A stretch of DNA of 64,000 nucleotides from Prosthecomicrobium sp. N25 (GCF_037203705.1 NZ_JBBCAT010000001.1:469418-533417); one strand, 5' to 3'; numbered from the stretch's first letter, positions 51,092-60,535 are shown. Made by a program: numbers and translations. The notes: generated by a model from the letters alone, not told the origin.

Positions 51092-52612
51092 ATGACGAAC
51101 AAGTTGCTGGCAGTCGCCGGAAGCATACTTCTATGCCTGTCGCTCGGAGGGGGTGCGCTGCCCGCTTGGGCCGACACTTTCAAGATGACGACCGAAATAG
51201 CTCCCGGTGTGGCCACGCCCGACGCACTCGACACGTCGATCGGCACGCTGAATCTGAACGACGGTTTTCCGACGCCGGAAACGAGTTCCAAGATCTGGGA
51301 CAACCTCGATCGGTCGCGCGCACTTCAGGCCTACCTTCTGGCGATTCCGATCGTGAACCAGGCCGGCATGCGCGACTCGCTGCTCAAGTTCGGGCCGGTG
51401 AACCAGACCAACGTGATCTGGGAGAACCTTGTCGATTCGCGCACGGTAGAGCTGACGGCGAACGACAACACGATTTACAGCTTCATCTGGATCGACACCA
51501 AGGACAGCCCCATGGTGGTGGAGATTCCGCCCAAGGTACTGGGGACGATCAACGATTTCTGGTACAGATGGGTGGTGGACGTGGGCGTCACCGGCCCCGA
51601 CAAGGGCGCGGGCGGGAAATACCTGATCCTGCCGCCGGGATACACCGGCGAGGTGCCCGAGGGCTTCATCGTGGTACGCCCTACGACCTATGGCATGTGG
51701 GTCGTCTTCCGGTCCTTCCTTGTGGACGGCAAGACAGCGCCGGGCGTACAGGGCGTGAAGGACCACCTGAAGATCTATCCGGTGGCCGAGAGGGGCAATC
51801 CGAGGCCCGCGACACTGGTCAATGCCTCGGGCATTCCGGCGAATTTCGTGATGCCGACCGATTATTCCTTCTGGGAACTCCTGAACAAGGTGATCCAGGA
51901 GGAACCGCCCGAGGGGTCCGACCCGACGACACTGGGGCTGTTCGCCTCGATCGGGATCGAGAAGGGCAAGCCCTTCGCGCCGGATGTGCGGATGAAGGCG
52001 ATCCTGAAGGATACGGCGAATATTGGTGCGGTGACGGCACGGGCATTGGCGTTGAACATCCGCGGACGCGACGCCTTCTTCTACCCCGATAGCAAGAGTA
52101 ACTGGCGGCTGCCCTTCTTCGGAGGCTACAAGTTCGAGTCGCAGCCCGGCGTGTCCAACCTCGACGGCGCGATCTTCTATTATATGTTCGCCACCGGCGT
52201 CACACCCGCGATGGAAGAGAAGATGGTGGGTCGGGGATCGCAGTACCCCTGGACGGCGCTGGATGCCCAGGGCAAGCCGTTCGACGGCGGCAAGACCTAT
52301 CGGCTGATCTTGCCGAAGGATGTGCCGGTCAAGGATTTCTGGTCTGTCATCGTCTATGACGTGCAGACTCGGTCGATGCTGCAGACCGACCAGAAGGCAC
52401 CGAGCGTGTCCAGCCAGAACCCGGACGTGAAGGTGAACGCCGACGGCTCGGTCCATGTATTCTTCGGGCCGAAAGCACCGAAGGGCATGCAGAACAACTG
52501 GGTGCAGACGATCCCCGGCAAGGGCTGGTTCATGATCCTGCGGCTCTACGGTCCCCTGGAGCCATGGTTCGACGGCGGCTGGAAGCCGGGCGAGATCACG
52601 CTTGTCGAATAA
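51092..52612 (+). CDS. Secreted DUF1254/DUF1214 domain protein
   Basis: This 506-residue exported protein has a signal peptide (MTNKLLAVAGSILLCLSLGGGALPAWA). A DUF1254 domain follows (about 70-200: RSRALQAYLLAIPIVNQAGMRDSL, TIYSFIWIDTKDSPMVVEIPPKVLGTINDFWYRWVVDVG). A C-terminal DUF1214 domain (about 370-500) shows LDAQGKPFDGGKTYRLILPKDVPVKDFWSVIVYDVQTRSMLQ and NWVQTIPGKGWFMILRLYGPLEPWFDGGWKPGEI. The biochemical role of these paired domains is not established. A good ribosome site (GGGAGGGA) precedes the ATG. It is divergent from an AraC-type regulator and lies next to tRNA-Arg in a stretch of lower GC, hinting at horizontal acquisition. Confidence 0.9.
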   Translation: MTNKLLAVAGSILLCLSLGGGALPAWADTFKMTTEIAPGVATPDALDTSIGTLNLNDGFPTPETSSKIWDNLDRSRALQAYLLAIPIVNQAGMRDSLLKFGPVNQTNVIWENLVDSRTVELTANDNTIYSFIWIDTKDSPMVVEIPPKVLGTINDFWYRWVVDVGVTGPDKGAGGKYLILPPGYTGEVPEGFIVVRPTTYGMWVVFRSFLVDGKTAPGVQGVKDHLKIYPVAERGNPRPATLVNASGIPANFVMPTDYSFWELLNKVIQEEPPEGSDPTTLGLFASIGIEKGKPFAPDVRMKAILKDTANIGAVTARALALNIRGRDAFFYPDSKSNWRLPFFGGYKFESQPGVSNLDGAIFYYMFATGVTPAMEEKMVGRGSQYPWTALDAQGKPFDGGKTYRLILPKDVPVKDFWSVIVYDVQTRSMLQTDQKAPSVSSQNPDVKVNADGSVHVFFGPKAPKGMQNNWVQTIPGKGWFMILRLYGPLEPWFDGGWKPGEITLVE

Positions 52613-52741
52613 CGATCGGCGTCTTTCGCTCCCCGGGTGCCGAACGTCCGTTCTGAGCCCGCTGGGGAAGGTTGTTCTGCGCGGCGAAACGGGTCAGAAG
52701 CCGACCTCTGTGCCGAGCTTCATTCTGCAACGGTCTAAAAA

Positions 52742-52818
52742 TGGCGCGCCCGAAAGGATTCGAACCTCTGACCCCCAGATTCGTAGTCTGGTGCTCTATC
52801 CAGCTGAGCTACGGGCGC
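52742..52818 (-). tRNA. tRNA-Arg (anticodon ACG)
   Basis: A complete 77-base cloverleaf with encoded CCA. The acceptor is GCGCCCG/CGGGCGC, the D arm GCTC-AGCTGGATA-GAGC, the anticodon arm CCAGA-CTACGAA-TCTGG with anticodon ACG (inosine-modified, reads CGU/CGC/CGA), and the T arm AGAGG-TTCGAAT-CCTTT. The 3' end faces the lower-GC AraC/DUF1254 region, a common integration geometry, but no duplicated tRNA 3' end was found. Confidence 0.96.
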
Positions 52819-52925
52819 CTGCCGGTGGCGGGGCCGGGTGGGCCCGCCGCGGTGGGGGTGTACGTAATGGGAAATGCCGGCCCGCGCAAGAGGGGCCGGA
52901 CGGCGGGAGGCAGGATTGTGGAAAT

Positions 52926-52947
52926 CGCCCGGGACGCGTCCCGGGCG
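52926..52947 (-). terminator. Perfect palindrome downstream of the histidine kinase gene
   Basis: CGCCCGGGACG followed directly by CGTCCCGGGCG is a 22-bp perfect palindrome. On the minus strand it lies 37 bases after the histidine kinase stop and is followed by ATTTCC. It is a plausible terminator for the three-gene operon upstream, though the T-run is short. Confidence 0.45.
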
Positions 52948-52984
52948 CCCCTGTAGCGCCCGGGGCGGACGGGATCGGCGCCCC

Positions 52985-54475
52985 TCAGGGCCGGGTTTGG
53001 TTCTTGCGCTGCGCCGCGCGCAGCTCGATGACCCGGTCCGGGATCGAGATCTCGAAGGTGGCGCCGGGCGCCCGGTCGAGCAGCTCGACCGTGCCGCCGT
53101 GCGCGCGCACCAGCTCCGCGCAGATCGCCAGGCCGAGCCCCGTTCCGCCCCGCCGGAACCCGCCCTGGAACGCCTTGAAGAGGTTTTCGCGGGCGCGCGG
53201 CGGCACGCCCGGGCCCGTGTCGGAGATGCGGATCACCACGACCGTGCCGCGCCGTTCGGCCGTCACCCCGATGCGCCGGACGATCGCCGGATCCAGGTCG
53301 CCGTCGAGCGCCTGCATGGCGTTGCGCATCAGGTTCATGAGCACGCGGAAGAGCTGGTCCGGGTCGGCGTCGATCTCCAGGTCGCGCGGCACCTGCGCGT
53401 CGAATCGGATCGTGCCGTGGCCGGCCAGGCCGAGCACCTCGGCGGTGTCCTCGACCAGCCGGCCGAGCGCGACGAGCCGCCGTTCCGGCGGCGCCTCCCG
53501 GGCCTTGCCGTAGGTGAGCACCGCCTGGCTGTAGCCGATCGCGCGGTCGAGCGCGCCCACGAGCTTCGGCACGAACCGTTGCACGGTCTGGTCCGGGATG
53601 GTCGACAGGCGATCGGTGAAGAGCTGCGCCGAGGCCAGCATGTTGCGCAGGTCGTGGTTGATCTTGGAGACCGCCAGGCCGAGGTCGGCGAGGTGGCTCT
53701 TCTGCTGCAGCGTGCCCAGCAGTTCCGCCTGCAGCTCGGCCAGATGCCGCTCCGCGTCGCCGATCTCGTCGCCCCGGCCGGACGGCACGATGACCCGCGA
53801 GGCGTCCTCCGGGTCCTCCCGGAACTCCGCCATGGCGCGGGTCAGCCGCTGCATGGGCCTGAGGAATAGGCCGCGCAGGGCCAGGTAGACGAGCGTGCCG
53901 GTGATGACCGAGATGACCAGCGACAGCCCCAGGATGTTGACCGAGAACTGCAGCATCGCCTGCCGGAGCGGCGTCTCCGACATCACCACCTCGATCACCC
54001 GCCCGCTCGAATAGGGCGGGCCGAGGACCCGGATGATCCGGCCGTCGCCGTGCACGAGCGTCCCGAAGGCGTCCACGATCGCGGTGAGCGGATCCTGCGC
54101 CGACATGTCGACGTGGTGCTGCACCTCGGGCGGGATCGCCGCCATGGCGACCAGCCGCCGGGCGTTGCCCTCGCGCGCCGCGATGGTGATCGCCCCCGTC
54201 ACCTTGAGGAGCTTGTCCTGGGTCTGGCGGGGCACGTCGCCGGCTTCCGCCAGCGCGATCGCCGCCACGTTGGCGAGGCCCGTGCGGTCGCGCAGCCAGC
54301 CGAGGCGGTAGTTCGCGATGGAGGGAACGTAGACCAGGATCTCCGCCAGCATGACGAAGAGAACCGTCAGGGCGAGCAGCTTGGCGGAGAGCCCGAGGCC
54401 CGTGCGCGTCCGCTCCGGCTCGTCCTCCGTCGCGGACTCCATGCTGGGCGAGGCTCGCGCCGTCACCTGGTCCAT
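52985..54475 (-). CDS. Orphan membrane sensor histidine kinase
   Basis: This 496-residue kinase has two membrane helices (LLALTVLFVMLAEILVYVPS near 30-50 and LGLSLVISVITGTLVYLALRGLFL near 185-208) flanking a periplasmic sensor region. HAMP-like sequence follows (RPMQRLTRAMAEFRED). The dimerisation/phosphorylation segment is SKINHDLRNMLASAQLF with the phospho-histidine. The catalytic domain has NLMRNAMQAL (N box), DTGPGVPPRARENLFKAF and GTGLGLAICAELVRAHGG. No response-regulator gene is adjacent. It is the third gene after the TVP38-like and flavoprotein genes on the same strand (125-base gap), so it may sense a process they affect. GGGGAC precedes the ATG. Confidence 0.9.
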   Translation of the reverse strand: MDQVTARASPSMESATEDEPERTRTGLGLSAKLLALTVLFVMLAEILVYVPSIANYRLGWLRDRTGLANVAAIALAEAGDVPRQTQDKLLKVTGAITIAAREGNARRLVAMAAIPPEVQHHVDMSAQDPLTAIVDAFGTLVHGDGRIIRVLGPPYSSGRVIEVVMSETPLRQAMLQFSVNILGLSLVISVITGTLVYLALRGLFLRPMQRLTRAMAEFREDPEDASRVIVPSGRGDEIGDAERHLAELQAELLGTLQQKSHLADLGLAVSKINHDLRNMLASAQLFTDRLSTIPDQTVQRFVPKLVGALDRAIGYSQAVLTYGKAREAPPERRLVALGRLVEDTAEVLGLAGHGTIRFDAQVPRDLEIDADPDQLFRVLMNLMRNAMQALDGDLDPAIVRRIGVTAERRGTVVVIRISDTGPGVPPRARENLFKAFQGGFRRGGTGLGLAICAELVRAHGGTVELLDRAPGATFEISIPDRVIELRAAQRKNQTRP

Positions 54476-54600
54476 CGCCGTCCCCGTGTCTCCCCCGGCC
54501 CGCGCCGTCTCTCACGTACGATCACGACCCGTCCCGCGCAATGTGCGGCCCCGCGAAAGATACCAGATCCGGCCGCGAACGGATGCACAATCCGCCGAAC

Positions 54601-56043
54601 TCAGCCGAAGATCCGCAGCACCCGGATGACCCGTCTGAGCCACGGGGAGGCGAGGGTGGGGCGGTAGAACTCGATGGCGGCCCGGCGGGCGAGCTCGCCG
54701 ACGGTCGGGTAGGGCGACACGAAGCCCGCCACCGGCCTCACCGTCAGCCCGGCCGCGAGCGCCAGCGACCACAGATTGACCAGCTCCCCGGCGTTCCGCC
54801 CCGCCGCGCCCGCCCCGAGGAGGCGCCCCTTGCCGGTCACCACCAGCTTGACGAGGCCGTCCGTCTCGCGCTCCGCCCGGGCCCGGTCGCTCGCCGCCAT
54901 CGGCACCGTGAGGACGCGGATCCCGTCCCCGTGCCGTGCCCGCGCCTCGGCCTCCGTCAGGCCCACCTGGCCGACCTCGGGATCCGTGTAGGTGACGCGC
55001 GGCAGGAGATCCCGGTTCTCGCGGACCGGCAGGCGGAACAGGATCGAGCGCACGACCAGTCCGGCATGGTACCCCGCCACATGGGTGAACTGCAGCCCGC
55101 CGCGCCCCTCGACCGAGGCCACGTCCCCGATGGCGTAGACGCGGCGGTTCGTCGTCCTGAGCCCGCGGTCGACCGTGATGCCGCGACGGTCCTGCGCGAT
55201 GCCGGCCCGCTCGAGGTCGAGGCCGGCGGTGGTCGGCGCCCGCCCGGCGGCGACCAGCAGATGGCTGCCCGCGATCCGCTCCGTGCCGTCCGGTCCGGCG
55301 ACCGACAGCACGATCCCCTCCGGTCCGCGCTCCACCCGCTCGACCTTCGCGCCCTCGCGCAAGGAGACCCCGTCGCGGCGGATCCGCTCGAGCGCCACCC
55401 GGGCGAGGTCCGGATCCTCCCGGCCGAGGGCCCGCTCCGCCTCCAGGACCGTGACCTCCGACCCGAGCCGGCGGAAGGCCTGCGCCAGCTCGAGCCCGAT
55501 CGGCCCGCCCCCGAGGACGAGGAGGCGCTCGGGCAGGGCGGTCAGGTCGAAGACGCTCTCGTTGGTGAGGACCGGGACATCGGCGAGGCCCGGGATCGGC
55601 GGCAGCACCGGCCCGGACCCGGTCGCCACCACGAAGCGCCGGGCGCGGATCTCGAAACCGCCCGCCGACACCGCCTCCGGTCCGGTGAAGCGTGCCTCCG
55701 CCCGGATCACCTTGACGCCCAGCCCCTCGAAGCGCTCCTGGGAATCATGCGGCGCGATGCCGTCGATGACGTCGCGCACATGCGCTCGCACCCGCGCGAA
55801 GTCGATGCGGACGGGCCCGGCCTCGACACCGAAGGCGGCCGCCTCGCGGATCGCCTCGGCGTGCCGCGCCGCCGCGATCAGCGCCTTCGAGGGCACGCAG
55901 CCGGTGTTCAGGCAGTCGCCCCCCATCGCGCCGCGCTCCACCAGCACCACCTCGACCCCAAAGGCCGCTGCCGCCGCCGCGACCGAGAGGCCGCCGGAGC
56001 CGGCGCCGATGACGCAGATGTCGGGAGTGAGGAGGGGCGGCAT
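54601..56043 (-). CDS. FAD-dependent disulfide reductase-like oxidoreductase (mercuric reductase/LPD-like)
   Basis: This 480-residue class I flavoprotein disulfide reductase has the FAD-binding ICVIGAGSGGLSVAAAAAAFG, redox-active GGDCLNTGCVPSKAL (Cys44, Cys49), NAD-binding LLVLGGGPIGLELAQAFRRLG and second FAD motif VYAIGDVA. In place of the C-terminal HPT active-site base it has PYPTVGEL (Tyr445 where histidine is usual), so it is neither a standard lipoamide dehydrogenase nor glutathione reductase. Such proteins are often encoded with TVP38/TMEM64 membrane proteins, as here (16-base gap). They may reduce a membrane-associated disulfide or quinone. GAAGGA lies upstream of the ATG. Confidence 0.88.
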   Translation of the reverse strand: MPPLLTPDICVIGAGSGGLSVAAAAAAFGVEVVLVERGAMGGDCLNTGCVPSKALIAAARHAEAIREAAAFGVEAGPVRIDFARVRAHVRDVIDGIAPHDSQERFEGLGVKVIRAEARFTGPEAVSAGGFEIRARRFVVATGSGPVLPPIPGLADVPVLTNESVFDLTALPERLLVLGGGPIGLELAQAFRRLGSEVTVLEAERALGREDPDLARVALERIRRDGVSLREGAKVERVERGPEGIVLSVAGPDGTERIAGSHLLVAAGRAPTTAGLDLERAGIAQDRRGITVDRGLRTTNRRVYAIGDVASVEGRGGLQFTHVAGYHAGLVVRSILFRLPVRENRDLLPRVTYTDPEVGQVGLTEAEARARHGDGIRVLTVPMAASDRARAERETDGLVKLVVTGKGRLLGAGAAGRNAGELVNLWSLALAAGLTVRPVAGFVSPYPTVGELARRAAIEFYRPTLASPWLRRVIRVLRIFG

Positions 56044-56059
56044 GGGAGTCCTTCGGGGA

Positions 56060-56830
56060 TCAGCGGCCGCGGCGGGCGCGCCACGCCTTGAGGGCGAGAG
56101 GAAGGAGGGCGACGAGCCCGAGGGCACCGAGCCCGGCGAGCAGTTCGCGGGTGACGAGGCGCGACGGGTCGATCGACAGGCGGCACGGCGCCCCGCCCAC
56201 ACAGGCGGGGTTCGCGGCGATCTGCGCGTCGATGACGCTGTCGAGCCCCGAGCCCACCACCGAGAAGGCGATCGTGCCCGGCAGGATGCCGATCGCGGTG
56301 GCGAGCGCGAAGGGCGCGAGCCGCATGCCCAGGAGGGCGGGCGCCAGGTTGACGAGCCAGAAGGGGAAGACCGGCACGAGTCTGAGGAACAGGAGATAGT
56401 GGAAGGCGTCCTGCCGGAAGCCCTCGGCGACCCGGGCGAGGAAGGGGCCGGCCTTCCGCCTCAGGGTGTCGGCGAGCGCGGTGCGGGCGGCCAGGAAGAC
56501 GAACACCGCCCCCGTGGTGGCGCCTACGAGCGTCCCGGCCGCGCCGAGCTTCCAGCCGAACAGGAATCCGCCGGCGAGGGTCAGCAGCGTCGCCCCGGGC
56601 AGCGACAACGCCACGGTCGCGACGTAGACGGCCACGAAGGCGAGGAGCGAGAGCAGCGGGGCCGCCTCGACGCGCGCCGCCAGCGCCGACCGGCTCTGCA
56701 CGAGGCCGTCGAGCGACAGCGAGCGATGCAGGCCGAGCGCATAGGCCCCCGCCATGATTGCCAGGATGGCGACGAGGGGCAGGAAACGCAGGAGGCGCGC
56801 GCCGGCGCCGCCCGGATCGGCGGCGGTCAT
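56060..56830 (-). CDS. TVP38/TMEM64 (DedA-superfamily) membrane protein
   Basis: This 256-residue inner-membrane protein has the family core [101 protein letters not shown] follows, and together these form the VTT/SNARE-associated domain with re-entrant loops. A cysteine pair ([16 protein letters not shown]) lies in a likely periplasmic loop near 205-212. Members are proposed lipid scramblases or transporters. It heads a minus-strand set with the flavoprotein and histidine kinase genes. Confidence 0.9.
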   Translation of the reverse strand: MTAADPGGAGARLLRFLPLVAILAIMAGAYALGLHRSLSLDGLVQSRSALAARVEAAPLLSLLAFVAVYVATVALSLPGATLLTLAGGFLFGWKLGAAGTLVGATTGAVFVFLAARTALADTLRRKAGPFLARVAEGFRQDAFHYLLFLRLVPVFPFWLVNLAPALLGMRLAPFALATAIGILPGTIAFSVVGSGLDSVIDAQIAANPACVGGAPCRLSIDPSRLVTRELLAGLGALGLVALLPLALKAWRARRGR

Positions 56831-56952
56831 GGACGGCTCCGGCAGGGAAGGGGTGTCATCGATACGCTCGGCCCGGCTCTCCCGATCACTCTAGCGCAGC
56901 CGGGCGGGGCGCGGGGTCACGGTCGAGCGATCATGTCCGCGGGGCTCGCGCG

Positions 56953-56981
56953 TTGACTTCGCCGACCCGCGACCCTATAAG
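56953..56981 (+). promoter_or_regulatory. Sigma-70 promoter of the rpmH-rnpA-yidC-yihA operon
   Basis: TTGACT (56953-56958) and TATAAG (56976-56981) are spaced by exactly 17 bases, a near-consensus housekeeping promoter. It predicts an mRNA leader of about 150 bases before rpmH. This is the only notable element in the 308-base interval between the TVP38 gene and rpmH. Confidence 0.8.
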
Positions 56982-57138
56982 CCCCCACGACCGGGACGGC
57001 ATGTCCTCCGGGAGCGCCTGCGCGCGTCCCGAGGCGGCGCGCTCGACGCCGGGCGGCCGGCTCTCCCGCTCGGGGAGCTCGCCCTCCCATCCGGACAATG
57101 AGACTGACGAGAAGGGGCCGCGCGAGCGGTCGGGAACG

Positions 57139-57273
57139 ATGAAGCGGACCTATCAACCGTCCAAGCTCGTGCGCAAGCGCCGCCACGGCTTCCGCGCGCG
57201 CATGGCCACCGTCGGCGGCCGCCTGGTGATCGCTCGCCGGCGCGCACGCGGCCGCAAGCGCCTGTCGGCCTGA
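57139..57273 (+). CDS. rpmH: 50S ribosomal protein L34
   Basis: This 44-residue very basic ribosomal protein has the universal pattern [21 protein letters not shown] then [19 protein letters not shown]. It is a late-assembling large-subunit protein. The gene heads the conserved rpmH-rnpA-yidC-yihA operon and is preceded by a consensus-like promoter 160 bases upstream. Confidence 0.99.
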   Translation: MKRTYQPSKLVRKRRHGFRARMATVGGRLVIARRRARGRKRLSA

Positions 57274-57314
57274 TCCGGCGCGGCACCGTCGCCGCAGCCC
57301 CGGGGCCGAAGCGG

Positions 57315-57737
57315 ATGGACCGTCTCCTGAAACGCGCCGAGTTCCTGGCCGCCGCAAAGGGCGCGCGGTCGGCTCGGCGCGGTTTCGTCGTGCAGGCCCT
57401 CCTGCGTCCCGACGGCGACGATCCCGGTCCCCCGCGGGTCGGCTTCACGGTGACGAAGAAGGTCGGCAACGCGCCGGAGCGCAACCGCATCCGGCGCCGC
57501 CTGCGCGAGGCCATGCGTCTCCATGGCGCCGAGGTCGCGCGCCCGGGAACCGATTACGTGCTGGTCGGCCGCCGCGAGGCGCTCGGCCTCGCCTTCGCGG
57601 ATCTCGCGGCCGATCTCCGGGGCGCCCTGAAGCAGGTGCACCGCGACCCGCGCCCCGGCGGACCCGCCGGGGGCCGCCGCAAGCCGCCGGCCGTCTCCGG
57701 CCCGTCCGACGACCCGAGCCCCGGTGGGACACGATGA
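57315..57737 (+). CDS. rnpA: Ribonuclease P protein component
   Basis: This 140-residue protein subunit of RNase P assists the catalytic RNA in trimming tRNA 5' ends. The core RNA-binding motif KKVGNAPERNRIRRRLREAMR is intact, with RLLKRAEFLAAAKGARSARRGFVVQA before it and TDYVLVGRREAL after it. The C-terminal 30 residues are Gly/Pro/Arg-rich and variable. It overlaps yidC by 4 bases (ATGA). Confidence 0.96.
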   Translation: MDRLLKRAEFLAAAKGARSARRGFVVQALLRPDGDDPGPPRVGFTVTKKVGNAPERNRIRRRLREAMRLHGAEVARPGTDYVLVGRREALGLAFADLAADLRGALKQVHRDPRPGGPAGGRRKPPAVSGPSDDPSPGGTR

Positions 57738-59560
57738 TCGACACCAAGAACTACATCGTCGCGATCGCGCTCTCGATCGTGGTGCTGTTCGGATGGCAGT
57801 ACTTCATCGCCGGCCCCAAGATGGAGGCCGAGCGCCTGCGCCGCGCCGCCGAGCAGGCCCAGGTCCAGCCGGCGCCTCAGCCCGCCCAGGCCCCCGCCCC
57901 GGGCGCGACCGCCCCGGTCCCGCAGGCCGGCGCCCCCACGGCCGTGCCGGTCCCCTCCGGCCCCGGCGTCCTCGCCCAGCTCAGCCGTGACGAGGCCCTC
58001 AAGGCCAGCCCGCGCGTGGCGATCGACACGCCCTCGCTCGCCGGCTCGATCGCCCTCAAGGGCGGCGTCATCGACGACGTGCGGCTGAAGAACTACCGCG
58101 AGACCGTCGACCCGAAGAGCCCGCACATCGTGCTCCTGTCGCCCGAAGGCGGGCCGCAGCCCTACTACGCCGAGTTCGGCTGGCTGCCGGACGCCGGGCA
58201 GACCGTCAAGGTGCCGGGCCCGCAGACGGTCTGGACCCAGGAGGGGACGGGCGCGCTCACCCCCGGCAGCGCCGTGACCCTGGCCTGGGACAACGGCGAG
58301 GGGCTCGTCTTCCGTCGCAAGATCACCGTCGACGCCAAGTACATGTTCACGGTCACCCAGGAGGTGGCCGCCGCCGGCGACACCAAGGCGCGGCTGGTGC
58401 CCTATTCGGCCGTCCGCCGCACCGGCACGCCGGCGACCGCCGGCTTCTACATTCTCCACGAGGGCCCGATCGGCGTCTTCGGCGACGAGGGCCTCAAGGA
58501 GCCGTCCTACAAGGAACTGGTCGAAAAGAAGAAGATCGAGCAGGCCAAGGTGGCCGGCTCCTGGATGGGCTTCGTCGACAAGTACTGGGCCGCGGCCCTG
58601 ATCCCGGACGCCACCAAGGTGATGCAGCCGATCTTCGCCTCTCAGAAGGCCGGCGCCACCGACATCTACCAGACCTTCATGGTCGGCGAGCCGGTCGACA
58701 TCGCCGCCGGGGCGACGGGCGCGCTCGCCACCCGGGTCTTCGCCGGCGCCAAGGAGGTGGCCACCGTCGACGGCTACGCCGACCAGTTCGGCATCGCGCG
58801 CTTCGACCGCCTGATCGACTGGGGCTGGTTCTACTTCCTGACCAAGCCGCTCTTCCATCTGATCGATTGGCTGTACAAGTTCCTCGGCAACTTCGGCCTC
58901 GCCATCCTGGCCGTCACGGTCATCCTGAAGCTCGTCTTCTTCCCGCTCGCGAACAAGTCCTACGAGTCGATGAGCAAGATGAAGAAGGTGCAGCCCGAGA
59001 TGAAGGAGCTGCAGGAGCGCTTCAAGGACGACAAGGTGAAGCAGCAGCAGGCTCTCATGGAGCTGTACCGGCGCGAGAAGATCAACCCGCTGTCCGGCTG
59101 CCTGCCGATCCTGATCCAGATCCCGGTCTTCTTCGCGCTCTACAAGGTGCTGTTCGTCACCATCGAGATGCGGCAGGCGCCCTTCTACGGCTGGATCCGC
59201 GACCTCGCCGCCCCCGATCCGACCTCGGTCTTCAACCTGTTCGGGCTCCTGCCCTACGACGTGCCGCACGCGCTGGCGATCGGTGTCTGGCCGCTCATCA
59301 TGGGCGTGACCATGTGGGTGCAGATGAAGCTCAACCCGGCGCCGCCGGACCCGACCCAGAAGATGATCTTCGACTGGATGCCGGTGATCTTCACCTTCAT
59401 GCTCGGGTCGTTCCCGGCCGGGCTGGTGATCTACTGGGCCTGGAACAACACGCTCTCGATCCTCCAGCAGTCGCTGATCATGCGGAAGAACGGCGTCAAG
59501 ATCGAGCTCTGGGACAACATCAAGTCGACCTTCAAGCGGTCGAAACCGGCCTCGGGCTGA
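57734..59560 (+). CDS. yidC: Membrane protein insertase YidC
   Basis: This 608-residue insertase works with or without SecYEG to place proteins in the inner membrane. The N-terminal helix is [19 protein letters not shown], followed by a Pro/Ala-rich linker (about 35-80) and the large periplasmic beta domain (about 90-340). The conserved insertase core has helix 2 near [41 protein letters not shown] (with its conserved cytoplasmic hairpin), [22 protein letters not shown], and the final [22 protein letters not shown]. It is coupled to rnpA by overlap and followed after 4 bases by yihA. Confidence 0.98.
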   Translation: MIDTKNYIVAIALSIVVLFGWQYFIAGPKMEAERLRRAAEQAQVQPAPQPAQAPAPGATAPVPQAGAPTAVPVPSGPGVLAQLSRDEALKASPRVAIDTPSLAGSIALKGGVIDDVRLKNYRETVDPKSPHIVLLSPEGGPQPYYAEFGWLPDAGQTVKVPGPQTVWTQEGTGALTPGSAVTLAWDNGEGLVFRRKITVDAKYMFTVTQEVAAAGDTKARLVPYSAVRRTGTPATAGFYILHEGPIGVFGDEGLKEPSYKELVEKKKIEQAKVAGSWMGFVDKYWAAALIPDATKVMQPIFASQKAGATDIYQTFMVGEPVDIAAGATGALATRVFAGAKEVATVDGYADQFGIARFDRLIDWGWFYFLTKPLFHLIDWLYKFLGNFGLAILAVTVILKLVFFPLANKSYESMSKMKKVQPEMKELQERFKDDKVKQQQALMELYRREKINPLSGCLPILIQIPVFFALYKVLFVTIEMRQAPFYGWIRDLAAPDPTSVFNLFGLLPYDVPHALAIGVWPLIMGVTMWVQMKLNPAPPDPTQKMIFDWMPVIFTFMLGSFPAGLVIYWAWNNTLSILQQSLIMRKNGVKIELWDNIKSTFKRSKPASG

Positions 59561-59564
59561 GCCG

Positions 59565-60317
59565 ATGGCGGAGCCCGGCGCCGGATCGGACGAGGGGCCG
59601 CCGGACCTGGCCGGCGACGACGAGGCCGCCGAACGCCGGAGGCTCCTCTTCGCCCGGCCCTGGGCCTTCGAGACCGGCGCCGCCGGGATGGACCAGCTGC
59701 CGCCCGGCGCGGGCGTCGAGATCGCCTTCGCGGGCCGCTCCAACGTGGGCAAGTCGAGCCTGATCAACGCGATCCTCGGCCAGCAGGGCCTCGCCCGCAC
59801 CTCCAACACGCCCGGCCGCACCCAGCAGCTCAACTTCTTCGCCCCCGGCAAGCCGGACGAGCGCAGCAAGAAGACCGCCCGCCTCTCCTCCGGCGCGCCG
59901 AAGCGCCCGGTCGAGGAGGTCGCCCTCAAGATCGTCGACATGCCCGGCTACGGCTACGCGCAGGCGCCGAAGGCCGACGTCGAGGCCTGGACGGCCCTCG
60001 TCTTCGACTACCTGCGCGGCCGCGCGGGCCTGCGCCGCGTCTACGTCCTGGTCGACTCGCGCCACGGCCTCAAGCCCATCGACGAGGAGGCCCTCAAGAT
60101 CCTCGACAAGGCGGCCGTCTCCTACCAGGTCGTCCTGACCAAGACCGACAAGATCGCCAAGACCCCCGACGGCGCCCCCGTGGCGAAGCTGATCGAGGCC
60201 ACCGCCGCGCTCTTGCGCAAACGCCCCGCCGCCCATCCCGTGATCCTCGCGACCTCGAGCGACAAGGGCTGGGGGATCGAGGAGCTGCGGGCGGAGATCG
60301 CCGGGCTGGCGGAGTAG
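59565..60317 (+). CDS. yihA: Ribosome biogenesis GTPase YihA/EngB (YsxC)
   Basis: This 250-residue GTPase is needed for 50S subunit assembly and cell division. G1 is GRSNVGKSS (57-65), the G2 region is [14 protein letters not shown] (79-92), G3 is DMPGYGYA (125-132), G4 is TKTDK and G5 is ATSSDKG. Between G2 and G3 there is an insertion of about 25 residues (94-118, basic, [17 protein letters not shown]) not present in E. coli EngB. An acidic N-terminal extension of about 30 residues is common in alphaproteobacteria. It closes the rpmH operon; the argB gene often found next in alphaproteobacteria is absent. Confidence 0.95.
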   Translation: MAEPGAGSDEGPPDLAGDDEAAERRRLLFARPWAFETGAAGMDQLPPGAGVEIAFAGRSNVGKSSLINAILGQQGLARTSNTPGRTQQLNFFAPGKPDERSKKTARLSSGAPKRPVEEVALKIVDMPGYGYAQAPKADVEAWTALVFDYLRGRAGLRRVYVLVDSRHGLKPIDEEALKILDKAAVSYQVVLTKTDKIAKTPDGAPVAKLIEATAALLRKRPAAHPVILATSSDKGWGIEELRAEIAGLAE

Positions 60318-60405
60318 GCCCCGGTCGCGGCCCGACGCCTCCGAGCACTCGCCTTGGCGAAGACTCGCCGAGGGCAAGGCGATCGTTCCGAGCCATGAAC
60401 GCTCT

Positions 60406-60535
60406 GCGCGTGTCATCCCGGCCATCGGGCCGGGATCCATTGGCCTTTCCTCCTGCAGAGCGGGTGCATCGTCGCACGCTCGTTCCGCGCCGAATCGTCA
60501 ATAGGCCCCGGCTCGATGGCCGGGGTGACACGCGC
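60406..60535. repeat. 130-bp palindromic intergenic element with about 29-bp terminal inverted repeats
   Basis: The left arm (60406-60434, beginning GCGCGTGTCATCCCGG) and right arm (60507-60535, ending CCGGGGTGACACGCGC) are reverse complements with one mismatch and one G-T over 29 bases. They flank a 72-base centre. This has the form of a small non-autonomous mobile element or a dispersed palindromic repeat, and would fold as a long RNA hairpin. It lies 88 bases after yihA. Confidence 0.7.

Noticed and set aside
52742-52818. Integration site at tRNA-Arg
   Set aside because: I looked for a second copy of the tRNA 3' end to the left, down to about 49540, and found none. There is no integrase gene, so no att site is called.
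56831-57138. Replication origin near rpmH
   Set aside because: There is no dnaA gene and no cluster of DnaA boxes. The interval contains only the operon promoter and GC-rich leader.
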